From assembly GCA_037577475.1 (NCBI GenBank), contig CM075184.1, forward strand, positions 1,207,501 through 1,271,500: a stretch of 64,000 bases of DNA. The letters run 5' to 3'. This document shows positions 10,385 to 23,110 of this stretch, one piece after another. The notes beneath the pieces are model-generated. The model did not search any database and was not told the origin of the DNA. It was given only the letters and a program-made list of their open reading frames with translations. Each line of letters starts with the position of its first letter. Position 1 is the first letter of the stretch. The position numbers were made by a program, and so were the translations under genes. Source of the stretch: Chaunax sp. Z400 (Eukaryota; Chordata; Actinopteri; Lophiiformes; Chaunacidae).

Positions 10385-11735
10385 GTTTAGTTTATTAAGT
10401 TTATTCACATCAGGGACCATGTACAAATACATTAGTCTCAAGGAAGAGAAGAGATGCTTTGCACCAGATTTAGCTACTAGCTAATTTCCATCTGCAGTCC
10501 TTGGGCAGGTGATCAAGAACATTCATACACAGACCACAACATACTACACAAAAAACACAGTACAAACACAAAAACACATCATTGTAAAATATAAAAACAA
10601 GTTGTCATGATTTAAAATTAATGTTGACAAGACTGATTACTTAAAATCCATTTTTTAACCTCACGTGAGAAGATAATGTCAGCGCAGATTTTCAGATTAA
10701 CGGGAAGCTTATTCCATTCTTCGATAGCTCTATGTGAGAAAGCAGTTTGTGTGAAGGTGGAGCTACATTTTGGAACACTACAATCTCCATTTGAGGAAGA
10801 CCTTGAAGCTCTGCTCATTTAGCTCAGAGCGGAGCTGAACAAAGCTCTTCAGAGGTGGCGAGGAAGCATTATGAATTATCTTGTGCACCAGGCGCAAATC
10901 TGAATATAAAATTAAATTTTCAGAGCTTAGCATTTTATATTTAACAGGTATATCACAATGATGATACTGTTGTGATTTCCTGTCAAGAACTTTTAAGGCT
11001 TTCTTATGAAGTGACATAATGGGTTTTAAGGTTTTGTTTGCCTGAGACCAACATGATATGCAGTAGTGAAAATAGGAGAGAATCATTGCATTCAGGTATG
11101 TTTTAGAGGCTTCAACTGTTAATGAATTCCTAATATATCGAAAGTTGGCTATGTTATATTTCAGTCCATGGCACATCTTCTTGATATGCCTTTTGAATGT
11201 GAGAGTACAATCTAGAAAGACACCTAAATATTTAACTTCATCAACATTTTTTATCATTTGCCCTTTCACATAAATATTTGGAAGAACAGTTTGTTTTTGT
11301 TTGTTCATAAAATACATGGTCACAGTTTTCTCAATGTTCAAAGTGAGATGTGAGTGACTGAGCCATTGAGCAACTTTTTCCATTGTTAAAGACAATTTAA
11401 CAGCAACTTCTTCAGCATCTTTCCCATGTGAATACAGGACTGTGTCGTCTGCATACATCAGGATCTCCACACCATCACACACAGATGGAAGATCATTTAT
11501 GTATATACTGAATAACAATGGTCCTAAGATGGAGCCTTGTGGTACTCCCATGATACAGGCTCTTAAAGATGATGTTTTATCTTTTATCCGGACACATTGA
11601 GAAAGGCCAAGTAGGTAAGACTGAACCCAATTTAGTATACTTACAGAAAGTTTGTACTTAGATAACTTGGAGATGAGAATTGTGTGATTAACTGTATCAA
11701 AAGCCGTACACAGGTCAAGAAATACAGCTCCGAAT
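10385..11735 (-). mobile_element. 5'-truncated non-LTR retrotransposon (LINE), RT C-terminal half
   Basis: The minus-strand frame at 10778-11551 encodes LINE reverse transcriptase from the GVPQGSILGPLLF block through the catalytic YADD box to the thumb region. The reading continues, after a frameshift, in 10618-10818 with the usual LINE C-terminal pattern (AIEEWNKLPVNLK). Further upstream RT sequence (an F-x-D-x-x-x-AFDTVNH-like block) is readable to about 11735 but interrupted. A 3' untranslated part follows down to about 10385. A shorter relative is at 49660-50460. The clade is probably within the Jockey/CR1-like group but is uncertain. Truncated and inactive. Confidence 0.8.
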
Positions 11736-11990
11736 TTTCATGGGGTGGCATAATCAAAGATGAGTCAAAATTATTAGGTGGTGTCCAGCGTCACATGGTG
11801 GACAACATGAGGTAAATCACAATCCCTCCATCAGTGTCCATAATGCATGCAGATACAGAGCCTTGCATTTATCCAGATGTGCAGTAGTGAGGCCGAAGTT
11901 GGTGCACGGCCTGACAGGCACATGCTCCAATGGACGCTGGGTTGCGAGGGCCCGTTCAACGCTGCTTGCAGCTTTAAATTTTTTTTCTTT
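11736..11990 (-). repeat. LINE-tail-like repeat, related to 34741-34990
   Basis: The minus strand matches the plus strand at 34741-34990, including the phrases aagcagcgttgaacgggccc and ggtgtctagcgccacat-like text. At 34.7 kb the same sequence follows a LINE RT, so this is probably a 3' tail copied separately or left by truncation. Confidence 0.6.
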
Positions 11991-13195
11991 CTTGTTTGAG
12001 GTGTGATATTAAATATTAAAAAAGTTTAGCTGGTCATCGGTACAAGACATTGGAAATTCCTTCTATTAAATTTTCTAATAGAACCTATCCCTAACTCAGG
12101 TGGACTTCCTGCAGAGCCAAACAAATCATATTTACTGAGGAAACTTTGATGAACACTTTGTGGACACTAGGACTGCCATCTAGTGGCTGCGCTGTAGAAC
12201 CACATTCATGTCAAGCTCAGTGGCTTCATCTGTCAGGCTTGTGTGTGAGTCCTTTGAGGGGTGGAAAGACTCATGAATATATGGCAAAGGTAAACTAACA
12301 TCTGTTTTGTGTTAATGTCTTCTTATGTTTATGATTTACAGCTACAACTACAATCAGTTAAAACCCTGACCTTGTTCACCTCCGCCAAGACCCAACAACC
12401 CTACTCATGTTCAGCTGGTTAGCTGACCCTCTCCCCACTGGTCTACTGGAAATCAGTCTGGTAGTTTTTATGTAATTAGGAAGAATGTTGAAAAGCATTC
12501 CGATGATGATCTGGATCACCACCAGAATCTACTGGATGGTTCCCTGGGTCACACCCTACTTCTACATTCAAAATTAGATCAGAATATGTTCCGAACCTTA
12601 GGAGTGATACTGCTGACTGACGCTGGAACAAACATCTCCTCCTTGGTGGATGGAATTAATTACTTGAAATTTTGAAGCTGAGGTTTTGCCAACAGCATCC
12701 AAACACATCTGCTGCTGGCTTTCGTCTCTCCTCAGGACTCAGTGTGTGTCTGTTTGCTGCTATAATTAAACAAGGCTGAGGAGAACCAGCTGAGCAGACA
12801 GCTGATCCTCAGCACACACATGCAGAGTGGAATGGTGGGTATTCAGAGGAGGAACAGGGTCAGAGCCACTCCTCTGAGATTTTATCTTTTGTACACATCT
12901 TCAGTGTCACAGTGGCATCATTGTTCAGATAGAGGCAGTAGTGGAAGGAGTACTACTACTGTAGTAATGTAAAATGTATTAGTATCATGGTGGAAGAATA
13001 CATGTTTCAAACTGTTCTGGAGTTAAAACCTTCTACTTTCAGTTTTGGGGATTTTCATGAAGGGATGGAGGGAAAAAAGAAACTTTATTATCTTACATCA
13101 TAGTGTGCAAAGTAAATTCAGCACTCACTTAAATGTATTGTAGCAAAAGTAGAATATTTTGCTCTTAGGTAGAAGAGGAAGAAAATGTTTTACTT
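11991..13195. other. Intergenic; diverged fish repeat near 12370-12670
   Basis: No coding region. A block starting near cacctccgccaag (12379) resembles a widespread non-coding fish repeat; related phrases occur near 20730 and 49255. The rest shows nothing recognisable. Confidence 0.4.
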
Positions 13196-13199
13196 TGGT

Positions 13200-13431
13200 A
13201 ACTGTACTCTGTCACCTCCTACCACTTTCAGCGTGACGTCACTTTTCATGAGCGCATCCAGAAAGGCTGCATTCCACAGCTTCAGTCCTCCTCCTCCTCC
13301 TCCCCCTCCTCCTCCTCGTGCCTGGCTGTGACTGTAGGCCAGAGTTTGGTTCGCAGCTGCCAACCAGTTTGAATACAACAGCAACAAAGAAATGGACCAT
13401 CAGTGAAACTGGGAGAAGCTGGAACCAACAG
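13200..13431 (+). promoter_or_regulatory. rassf7: Candidate promoter and non-coding first exon of rassf7
   Basis: A perfect CRE palindrome TGACGTCA lies at 13234-13241, followed by a CTCC-rich tract. The sequence then ends in AACAG|GTGAGTG at 13431/13432, a strong splice donor. The next good acceptor on this strand that leads into coding sequence is at 16883, just before the rassf7 start codon. A 5' UTR exon of roughly 100 bp ending at 13431 is inferred. No TATA box was seen. Confidence 0.45.
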
Positions 13432-13877
13432 GTGAGTGTCTGACCTCTAAACTATGACCTGGTTCCACTGATGATAATTATGGTTGAAAATAAAGGAAGG
13501 GAAATGTTTTATTTTTATCTCTAATGTGAAATTAGCTTCTTTTAATAATTCAAGCCCTCCTTAATTCTAGCATGGAGTGGCATGCATCCTCAGGTTCATG
13601 TGTTTTTATTTATAATCTGTATTAAGTTGCACATGACGGCATCACAGCTTCTTTATTTAATTGGTAGAATACTTTAATTAGGTTAAAAGATGAGCCAAAT
13701 CCAGGATAAGGTGCAGATTAAAACTAACAATTACCACAGGATGAAAAGAAACATTTGAGTTGCAGTGTGTGGAATAACATTCGTTTATCGTACAGAAAAT
13801 TCACTCAAAACTGCAAGATTAAAAACTAAAAAAAAGAATTTAACTTTAAGAAAAAATCTTCAGATTAATTTGAGAAG

Positions 13878-13995
13878 GTTGATAATCCTTGTAGGTTGAT
13901 TCTGAAGCGACTGGACTACTTTTAACTAACCCTAACCTTCAGATTCAACCTACAAGGATTACCAAGACCTGAATCTACACCAACACAATAAGGTT
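13878..13995. repeat. Small foldback remnant
   Basis: The arm aaggttgataatccttgtag near 13881 is partly mirrored by ctacaaggattaccaagacc near 13949. The outer text (gttgattctgaagcgactgg) resembles the larger foldback at 35297-35782, so this is probably a decayed relative. Confidence 0.45.
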
Positions 13996-14409
13996 GATCA
14001 TTGACATTTGTGGAATATTTTCATCTAAGAAGAAAAAATGTACTTTTTAAGGCAACAAACTTATTTTTCTATCAGAAAGATGAAGGGACTAAATACTTTT
14101 TATACTTAGATTCGGGATTACCAATACAAATCTTTGGTGGAGATGATTTCAAGGGATTTGATGAGTTCCTACTTGTTATTTTAGGAATGACAGTGACACA
14201 GGAAGTCAAACACAAACGGAGGTATGTGTGGGTGGAGTCTGAGTCCAGCAGGAATGTCAGCGCGTTCTGCCACATTCCTGCTCCCAGCAAACCTGTGTGT
14301 CTTCTGCAAACAAGCAGCAACCATACAAACACCAACCTTCACCTGTTTCACCGTCAAACATCTCCTCGCACCACAAGACTGTTCCTGGTGTGTCACTACT
14401 AGGGTTCTT

Positions 14410-15605
14410 ACAGTGTTTGGAGTTCAGTCCGTCCAGTCAAACAAAATGAGCACCTGCAAGGTGTTGTGTATTTGTGTTGTGTTTGACATTGTCTTGCTGA
14501 AATAAGCAAGGCCTTCCCTGAAAAAGACATTGTCCACTTGGCAGCATATGTTGCTCCAAAACCTGTATATATATGGTTCAGCATTAATGGTGCCTTCACA
14601 AATGTGCAGGTTACCCATGCCATGTGCACTAATGCCCCCCCATACCATCACGGATGCTGGCTTTTGAACTGTGTGCGGATAACAAGCCGGATGGTCCCTC
14701 TCCTCTTTAGCCCGGAGGGCGCTGCGTCCATGATTTTCAAAAAGAATTTCAAATGTTGACTCGTCAGACTACAGGACAGTTTTCAACTTCGCCTCAGTCC
14801 ATCTTAAATGAGCTGGGGCCCAGTGAAGGTGGGGCGTTTCTGGATCTGGTTTACGGTTTCCTCTTTGCATGGTAGAGTTTCAGCTGTCATTTGTGGTGCT
14901 GCGATGTCCACTACAGAATCCTGTATGTTTTTAATGCAGTGATGTCCACTACAGACTCCTGTCTGTTTTTAATGCAGTGATGTCCACTACAGACTCCTGT
15001 CTGTTTTTAATGCAGTGCCGTCTGAGGGTCTGAAGATCACGGCCATCCAATATTGGTTTTCAGCCTTGTTCCTTGGTACAGAGATTTCTTCAGATTCTCT
15101 AAATCTTATAATAATATTGTTACTGTAGATGAAATCCACAAATTCTTTGTAATTTTACATTGAGAAATATTATTCTTAAATTGTTGCACTTTTTTCAAGT
15201 GCAGTCTTTCAGAGTAGTGAACCCCTCCTCATCTTTACTTCAGAAAGACTCAACCTCTCTGGATTCTCTTTTTATACCCAGTCATGTTACTAACCTGTTA
15301 CAAGTTAACTTCTTTAATGTTGAGATGTTCCACCAGGTGTTTTCTTTTAGCATTTTGCAACTTTTACAGTCTTTTGTTGCCACTATCCCAAGTTTTTTTT
15401 AAACATGTTGCTGGCAAAATCAAATTCAAAATGAGCATATCATTTTTAAAAACAATGACATTTATCATTTTCAACATTTGATATGTTGTCTTTGTGCGAT
15501 TTTCAGTTAAATATGGGGTTTCAATGTTTTACAAATCATCACATTCTGTTTCTATTTACATTTTACACAGCGTCCCAACAGTTTTTGGAAATGCGGTTGT
15601 GTAAA
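14410..15605 (-). mobile_element. Degenerate Tc1-like DNA transposon
   Basis: Minus-strand fragments in several frames (14408-14651) read as Tc1-type transposase, including the MVWGGISAHGMGNLHICEGT block and nearby I-Q-V-L-E-Q-H-like text, but are broken by stops and frameshifts. The flanking non-coding sequence to about 15605 matches the usual body of such fish elements. Near 14901-15017 a segment of about 44 bp (gtgatgtccactacagactc...) is triplicated in tandem. Exact inverted termini were not found. Confidence 0.65.
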
Positions 15606-16883
15606 TCCACATTGTTTTTGGGGGGTTTTTGGTCCAGGTTTTGTATATTTGTGAACACAGTTTCAAATAGGGGTGTGTCCAGGTTCTTTAACAGACAGGA
15701 GCATAGACTTATTACAGCTATTACTGTACATTAATTCATTGTAGCATTAATTTAGCATGTCTCATATCTACTTCAGTAACCAACATTATAGTTTCTTACA
15801 TGTCTACGTTTTTTTTTCTCTTTTTTCCATTTTTTTACAGTGAATTAATTCAGATCACGTGCATTGAGCTAAAATTGCAAGAGGTTCAGATAGTCACACC
15901 TCTTACCCTGCGGTGGTCTGAGTCTGAGGCCCATCACACTAACCTCTAATCCTTAATAATAATATAAAGTAATAAAAATACAACCCTAAAATGCATAAAA
16001 ATAAACTAAAAACAAAACACAACAGAACAGACCCTGGGACTCAAACTCAGGTCGTCTGAATGAGACTCAACTGACAACGAACCATCTTTTTTCCCACATT
16101 GTCAAATGGCTTTTCGATCCAATTCTCTCTGGACAGAGAGCGAATCATACCTCAAGATAAAGGGGTGGCCAATGAGGGCCACCCCAGGGCCCCCTTCTGG
16201 ACATGTCCCTGCATTGAAAAGATGATCCACAGAAATAACAGTCTAAATGTATAATATCACTGTAGCTCATCAAACAGTCACAAAATTCAATCAATTCAAA
16301 CAAATATGTGAAGTCTTTTCTAGGCTTTGAGCACAGCTAAGCTTCGTACCGGCTCAAAGCTTCTTTGATTGGATGAAACACCTTTAGGAACCGTACAAGA
16401 CTCATTCAGATGTGGTCCAGGTCGATAGTACCCAATGTCCAGGACGTTTGACTCCGGTCTGGGGTTAAGCTTACGAACATATCCTCATCATGATTATGTG
16501 GTAATAAAAATCAGTTTGTCAAATACTGTTGAAAAAGAATGTGTAGGATTCATATACATGGGACCTACTTTTTCATCTTAATCTCTCTGTCAACTATTTA
16601 TGGCCACTCACCTGTTGATTCAAAGGTCGTAACTATTTCAGGACATTTTCACCTCAGAGAACCTCAGAAACATCTTGTCTGACATAGGGTGACCACAAGA
16701 AATGTCTTAACTATGCAGGTTATTACATAAATACATCAACAAATTTAAATCGTCTCATGTTTGTAAATGTCATGCGGACCACTTTCAGTGGAGATGGATT
16801 TCATTTCCTTATTGATTTATACTTACATGAATTGATTCGATTTTATCTCCAGAGTTATGTTCACCTGGTTTGTCTCCTTGCAG
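15606..16883. other. rassf7 first intron, no other gene
   Basis: Intronic sequence. Around 16030-16085 the minus strand has a B-box-like phrase (gagtttgagtcccaggg) that could be an old tRNA-derived SINE. Otherwise nothing was recognised. Confidence 0.4.
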
Positions 16884-16902
16884 GTGGTGCTGAAGGTGAG
16901 CG

Positions 16903-19701
16903 ATGGAGCTGAAGGTGTGGGTGGACGGTGTGGTCAGAGTAGTGTGTGGTTTATCACTGAACACTCCATGCCAGGATGTCGTCATCGCTCTTGCACAAGC
17001 AATTGGTGAGTGTTTCAGTTTTCATCTAGTAAAGGCTCTTTCACATAATGAAAAAACTTTTTCATATTGAATGTTTTTGATTTACATAATGTCTTAAGGA
17101 GTCTCTAATAATTTGCTACCTCAGAATAAACTGGTGAAAATAAGGTCTGCAGCATTTCATACAATTGGTTTGTTGGTCCGTCTGGATGTTGTTTACATCA
17201 GGTGCCTGAGGAACATGACATCTGTTGGGGGATCCTGCCTCTTGATGACATAATTTGAAAGTACAATGTATGTTTCTACAGTTGTATTTTGAATGTTGTG
17301 ATCATATTGCCTTCTCTCTAGCACCACCTTTTGAAAAACTTCACCATTTTTTTTAACTTAATCATATCTGTGATAACTTTCGTTTGCCTTCACTTTATCC
17401 TCCAGTTTTGTATATGAGGTGCATTTGTCTTGTGAACAAACTTTGGTGGAAGCTGCTTGAGTCATTTTATACTTTGCAACAAAGCAGTACACAAATACAA
17501 AGTGTTCCTGCATTTTCCTACTTTTTTTAAATAGTACCAGTAGCACGACTTAACTTAACTGCCTGGCTTTTTTCTACAGCAACTCGCTGATAAATAGCTC
17601 ATCGTGAATCTGTATTTTCCACAGGTCAGACAGGACGTTACATTCTCATCTCAAAGTTACGAGGGACAGAGAGAGCGCTAGTTGCTGATGACTGTCCTCT
17701 TCTGCATGTGGCTCAGCTGGGACAGCTGGGTACAGAGGTTCAGTTCATTCTGCGGAGGACTGGTCCCAGTCTCAGTTCTGGTTCAGAGACACCAACCAGA
17801 GAGAGGCGTCTTCACCTGCACAAACCATCAGAACCAGAGCCCCTCAAACATAGGGAGCCACACAAGGCTCTCAGCTTCAATCTGGGTCCCTCAACATTTC
17901 CCAGAAGGAATAAACCAAAAAGGAACTGGTCTCCGTCACCCAGAGCCTCACCAGAACCACAAGCCTCTCCTGCCTTTTTCCTAGACTCTCTTCATGCTTT
18001 GAAGGCAGGTCCCTCTTCCTCCTCCAAAGAGGAGGTGTTCAGGCAGGTTCTACAGCAAAAGAGGAGGCTACAAGACCTGGAGATTCAGCTTCAAGCTCTG
18101 GAGAGAGAGACAGATGTGTGGGAGCAGGAGAAATCATCTGTTACAATTCCCAGTATGACTGTGGTCCCTGAAAGGGAAATGGAGGAACTGGAGGAGCGGC
18201 TGAGGCAGAACCAGACAGAGCTGATGCACTTAGATCACTGGGAGGAAGAGCTACAGGCAGAGATGGCAAGAGAAAGAGGTACATGTTCAGATCTTCTTAT
18301 ATCTCCTACATTTATGGTTATTGACTTCTTCCTCTGACATAAACTACTATCAACAGATATGTACAGACATCTACACCAGATAGAATCATCGGTGGATGAT
18401 CACAACTATCAGATAAAGGAGCTCCAAGCCCGTTCTGCACATCTAGAAAAGGATGTACAACTCAGAGCCCACAGACAAAGCTCTCAGGTGATCACGCTGC
18501 AGCCAGACGAGGTCCTGAGGCCCCTGAAGCAGGAGCTCCATCACCGCCTGCAGCAAGAGGGAGAACTGGATGCAACGTTGTCCGAGACACACAGGGATCT
18601 TCAGGCTGCAGAAGAAAGGGTCCAGGTATAACTCCTCCATCATTTAATGATCTTTCTATGGGATCAATCAGACCAAAATTCATGAAAGTAACATTTCATA
18701 CCAAAAAAAAAAAAAAAAAATCCAATAGAATCACCATAATTTTTTTTTTTTTGAGATACTGTATTCATCCCACAGAGGGAAATTCTTTCACTCCATTTGA
18801 CCCATCCCTGAGGAGCAGTGGGCTGCCACTACATTGCAGCACCCGGGGAGCATATTGAGGTTCAGTATCTTGCTCAAGGATACTTTGACTTATAGACTTG
18901 CAGGGGTTAGGGATTGAACCACTGACCTTTTGTTCTGTGAACTACTGCTCCACCTCCTGAGCCACAGCAGCCGTCCTTCAACTTTGCTATTCAGATCTGA
19001 TATTAACATCCGCCTGGGCTAATCCGATCATAATCCAACACAAGACAGTCCAGGTTCATACAGTGAATCAATGTGGATTAGAACAGACATCCTCCTGATA
19101 AATCCTGGGGCACCGCTAGAGGTGACATCAAATGTCCATGAGGGTGGAGTCTCTAAATAAGAGACAATCATTGGTTCAGGTGGATGAAAATATGATGATG
19201 TCAGAGCCGATCCGTGCACCACTAGTGTGTAACCAGCAGAGTGTGGCTGCATCACTAGTGTGTAACCAGCAGAGTGTACATGCATCACTAGTGTGTAACC
19301 AGCAGAGTGTACGTCATCTCTAGTGTGTAACCAGCAGAGTGTACGTGCATCTCTAGTGTGTAACCAGCAGAGTGTACGTGCATCACTAGTGTGTAACCAG
19401 CAGAGTGTACATGCATCACTAGTGTGTAACCAGCAGAGTGTACGTGCATCACTAGTGTGTAACCAGCAGAGTGTACGTGCATCACTAGTGTGTAACCAGC
19501 AGAGTGTACATGCATCACTAGTGTGTAATCAGCAGAGTGTACTCTAATATTCCCTGTATCCTCTAGGACAGATGGGAGATGATGGAGGAGCTGAATAAGG
19601 AGCTGAGACAGTGTAAACTGCAGCAGTTCATCCAGCAGAGCGGCAGTCAACACGCAGACCACACCAACATTTACCTCAGCAATGCCAGTATAATGGAGTA
19701 G
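16903..19701 (+). CDS. rassf7: Ras association domain-containing protein 7 (N-terminal RASSF)
   Basis: Four coding exons: 16903-17005, 17625-18278, 18357-18625 and 19567-19701, all with GT/AG borders, summing to 387 codons including the stop. The N-terminus MELKVWVDGVVRVVCG and the segment ALAQAIGQTGRY form the Ras-association ubiquitin-like fold, ending near VQFILRRTGPS. A low-complexity Pro/Ser linker follows, then long coiled coils (residues ~185-365) and the C-terminal signature ELNKELRQCKLQQFIQQSG. IGQTGR, VQFxLRRTGPS and LRQCxLQQF favour RASSF7 over RASSF8. In other vertebrates RASSF7 is linked to JNK signalling, survival and mitotic microtubules. The start codon is in the exon opening at 16884 after an AG acceptor. 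Intron 3 hosts a SINE and a minisatellite-bearing repeat. An inverted copy of exon 4 lies at 25453-25587. Confidence 0.9.
18745..18973 (-). mobile_element. tRNA-derived SINE
   Basis: Minus-strand head with A-box-like tggctcaggaggtgg and B-box ggttcaatccc at tRNA spacing, followed by a body reading cttgagcaagatactgaacc and a T-rich end at 18745 (A-rich on the element strand). It lies in rassf7 intron 3, antisense to the gene. Confidence 0.8.
19095..19545 (+). repeat. Composite minisatellite repeat, copy 1 (leading block plus 33-bp array)
   Basis: A leading block (about 19118-19215; gtccatgagggtggagtctc ... gatgatgtcagagccgatcc) is followed from 19216 by about ten copies of a 33-bp unit, cactagtgtgtaaccagcag plus agtgtacatgcat. 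The same block and array recur at 25 kb (twice, inverted) and at 56/60 kb; the array alone recurs at 37 kb. This copy sits in rassf7 intron 3 and stops about 20 bp before the exon 4 acceptor. The unit is open in frame on both strands, so ORFs here are artefacts. Confidence 0.85.
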
Positions 19702-20953
19702 GATCATCCGAGTCAGCGTACGTCAGACTGCTCACAGCGAGCAGCTGTAAAGACGTTTATACATCCTTTACTAGAGTAGAAGTACTACCACTGTGTTCAA
19801 ATACACAGCTTCAACTAAAAGAACTGCTGTCTTGATTTTAGTGAATGCACACAGAATGTACAAGAAAGAAAGAAAGAAAGAGAGACAGAACATTATTTCC
19901 CTCTGCTAAGTTTAACATCTATCTTCAATGAATACAAGCTCCAGTTAAAAATACCTCTGCCAATGCCTTTTAAACATTAAAACATTGTCGTATTTTAGAA
20001 ATAAGTGATCAGTTACACATTTTTGAATATCTTGATATCCAGATTATATTTTTATAAAGACATTTTATGGTATTAAAATGCAATATTTTCATTAATCATC
20101 TACGTATTACCTCCATCAAGGTAATCAATTCTTAATGTTATAAATTGCATGTAGTAGTGAGCTTCAAAGAGGAAACTGAGCTGCCTTTGGCAGAGGTTTG
20201 TGCTGTCTAGTTTTAAAATGCTTTATGACACCCCCCACAGTACTGCTCCATAAGAAATGATTGAAGGGCTCCTTCCTAATGCAATCACTAGAGATGCACT
20301 ATAACCCCAAGCAACATTTTTTTCATTCTGTGTTCATTCAAGATTCAAGACAGAAAACTACTGCAGGAATAAAGATCTGAGTTTAGTGACAATTAATTAG
20401 TGGATCAGTACCGAAATCCAAACTGAGGTGTGCCTGGATTTATTCCAAAAGAGAACAAAGGTGCTACTATTTTATTATTTTGATAAACTTATTGTTGTAG
20501 CAATGTTGTTGACATGTTAAAAAATAACTATGAAATATGTGAACAGTAAATTACCTGCTGTTTTGTTACTGAGCAGTAAATGTGACTGCATGAAGGATTG
20601 CCTCCTTCATATAAATTTGTATTTTGGGTTCTTAGATTCAGATAATGATCCTGATCAATACTAAATCAAACATTCAGAAATATTAGGCAACTAAATGTAC
20701 TTGATTTCACTGACACCTAGTTTTCACATCTCAGAGGCGAATCAACTCTTCCTTAGGCTCCACAAAATTTCGCTGAAATCGGTTTAAAACTTTTGAGGTA
20801 TTTTGTGGACAAACGGACAGACAGGGTTGTCACCTAGCGGCTGAGGTTCTGAGCAGAAACAACCATGCATCATTAAACTGACAGATCTGACTCACGTTTT
20901 CTGTTTCCACTGTAGGACATCATGGACTCAAAGTAAGGTTTGTTCTCTGAGAC
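19702..20953. other. rassf7 3' flank / intergenic
   Basis: Probable 3' UTR and flank. It includes a short AAAG tract near 19865-19885 and fragments of diverged fish repeats (about 20095-20180 and 20710-20830). No coding region was recognised. Confidence 0.4.
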
Positions 20954-21051
20954 CAGGGGCCTCATTTAAAAATGCTGTGTACGCATAAAAATAAGCGTAT
21001 GCCACCTTTCTGACACCAATCCTACGCATAGTTTTATAAATGAGGCCCCAG
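20954..21051. mobile_element. Short MITE with GGGCCTCATTTA inverted ends
   Basis: The left end caggggcctcattta is mirrored by tataaatgaggccccaggg at the right end, giving a ~95-bp miniature inverted-repeat element. It has no coding capacity. Its parent family was not identified. Confidence 0.75.
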
Positions 21052-22080
21052 GGCAGATCCAGAATGACAATACAGTGTGTTTGTTTGTTTGATAAGCTAA
21101 TCAGTGCCAGGTTGTAAAAATAAAAACTAGAGTCTTTAAAATAAATAAACTGCTTAAAACATATATCTTTATTTTTGTTAGTTGAACTTTTCACATAAAG
21201 CCTTTATTGTAATTAAACATAAAACTGCTATTGTTTCTCACAGGAAGCCCTTCACTCCATCAGAGGGCGCTAAAGTTTCATCCATGATGAGATACTACAT
21301 TTACTGCAAACACAGTAAAAGCTCAGCAGCTTTGATTTAAATACATATAAATATGCACATTGGAAATGTTTCCTAATACACTCTGGCTCTGAGGACCAGT
21401 ACCTCAACTGGGCCACGTTTTAAATCTGTCATTGTTATAATTCACAACAGGTGGGATCCAAATGCACAACTCAGAACACAGAGGTGGGTAAAAAAAATGA
21501 GATGATGGGATGAGGGCCTGATTGTAGTTGGTTACTTCCTCTGGATGCCTTGAGGTCTTCAAGAGGTACCCAACCTTCACTGAGTGTTTCGGTGCCTTGG
21601 GGCCCCCTCCGCCGTGTGTCCCTGGTGGCACGCCTGGGTGCTCTGGCGGCACTGGTCGGGTAACTTCCTATGACCTGGGCCCGTAAGTTGTGCCTGGGCC
21701 CTATGGTGCTGTGGGTTCTGTGTCCTGGATGTTCTCACGGCTGGGGGGACTGACCAGACTATCTGGCTTCTGTTGGACTCTGGAGGGGGCCCTGTGCACT
21801 GGTGTGGGCTTTGCTGCATGATCCCAGCCCAACACACCAGCATATACTACAACCCAATCTTCAGTGTTGATTGATTTTTAAGAAATGGTTTTTACCAAAT
21901 CTTGACAAAAACCATACGTATATGTGCAGACAGCGATAAATAAAATAAATAAATAAAGATTTGAAACTGCTGTTACACTGTTGGTTTAACCCTTGTGTGA
22001 TGCTTGTGTCTTTGTCACTCAGCCAATGTCCGTGGGTCCTCAAATGTTATTGGGCTTTAAAATAATTCACCCATAACAAT
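21052..22080. other. Intergenic, no gene recognised
   Basis: No splice-flanked coding segment or clear transposon. Short ORFs are low-complexity or unsupported. Confidence 0.4.
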
Positions 22081-22084
22081 TTAT

Positions 22085-23110
22085 GTAAATGTTATTTATT
22101 GCTTTATTTAACAGGGACACTGCACATTAATGGAGACTGCTGTAAATGTGCCAGAGTTAGCCAAGAGGCTATTTTTCATCTGTAGTCCCTGGACAGATGT
22201 TACAAAGTCACCCTAAAAACAGAATATAAAATTATATGTGCAAAGTTATTCATCATTTGTAAGCATGCTGAACAAAGGGAAGAGAAGAAGAGAAAAAGAA
22301 GAGGAAAGAGGAAGAAGAGAAGAAGAGAAAATATTAAAGTTAATTGAACCATCATTCAGAACACCGTAATACAACAAATGTAGTATAAAAACAAGCCACA
22401 CAGGGACTAATTAAAGTATTGTGTAGTAATTAAGTATTGTGCATTTACTTGTTTGCATGTGCTGCATGCAAAACAAGTAAATGCACATATCTAATGTTAA
22501 TATACAACATGGACTAAAGACAACATTGTGCTATATAGTAAGAATAGAAACTGACGAAACATGCAAAGCAGAAGCACAGACATAAAAGCATGACCAACAT
22601 AAAAACAAACAAATTTGTCTGACAGAAAAATGACAATAAAAACATGAAAGCAGGTACATGAGGGCGGATTGACAAGTAACGTAGCGACAGGTAGCACAAA
22701 GAGAAGTTTGAAGTAGTTCATAGTTGAGTACTAATTAACCATTTCTTTAAATGAGCTTTAAATACACTGTATGTGTTCAGTTCTCTAATAGTGGCTGGGA
22801 TGGCATTCCATTGCAGAGAATGCAGACTGACTGAAAGTACTTTTCCTCAGTGGGATAATGCAGTCCCCTCTTGCTGCACCTCTTGTGAAGCATAATTCAG
22901 TTGTTCTGTTTTGACAAACTGAGTGAAGCAGATGTCAAGCTATATATGACCTTGTACATGAAACAAGCATCTACATATTTCATCATGTTTTCCCAACTCA
23001 GCAAGTTATATTTTTTAATATTGGACAATGATGAGAGTGTACTGTTTTTTTGTCTTAGATTTAAAGTGTGTGTTTGTACAATGACTGAAATGGTTTTAAA
23101 GTAACTAGTG
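22085..23110 (-). mobile_element. LINE 3' fragment
   Basis: The minus strand around 22740-22830 gives the typical LINE C-terminal motif WNAIPATIRELNTYSVFKAH and a following K-K-W-L. Upstream RT text is interrupted. Towards 22085 lies a 3' UTR-like block (tttaacagggacactgcaca). It is distinct from the family at 10385-11735 but of similar layout. Confidence 0.65.

Noticed and set aside
19288..19707. Minus-strand ORF of 139 codons
   Set aside because: It is antisense to rassf7 exon 4 and the 33-bp array; open only because the unit is a multiple of 3. The matching plus-strand ORF at 25447-26061 has the same explanation.
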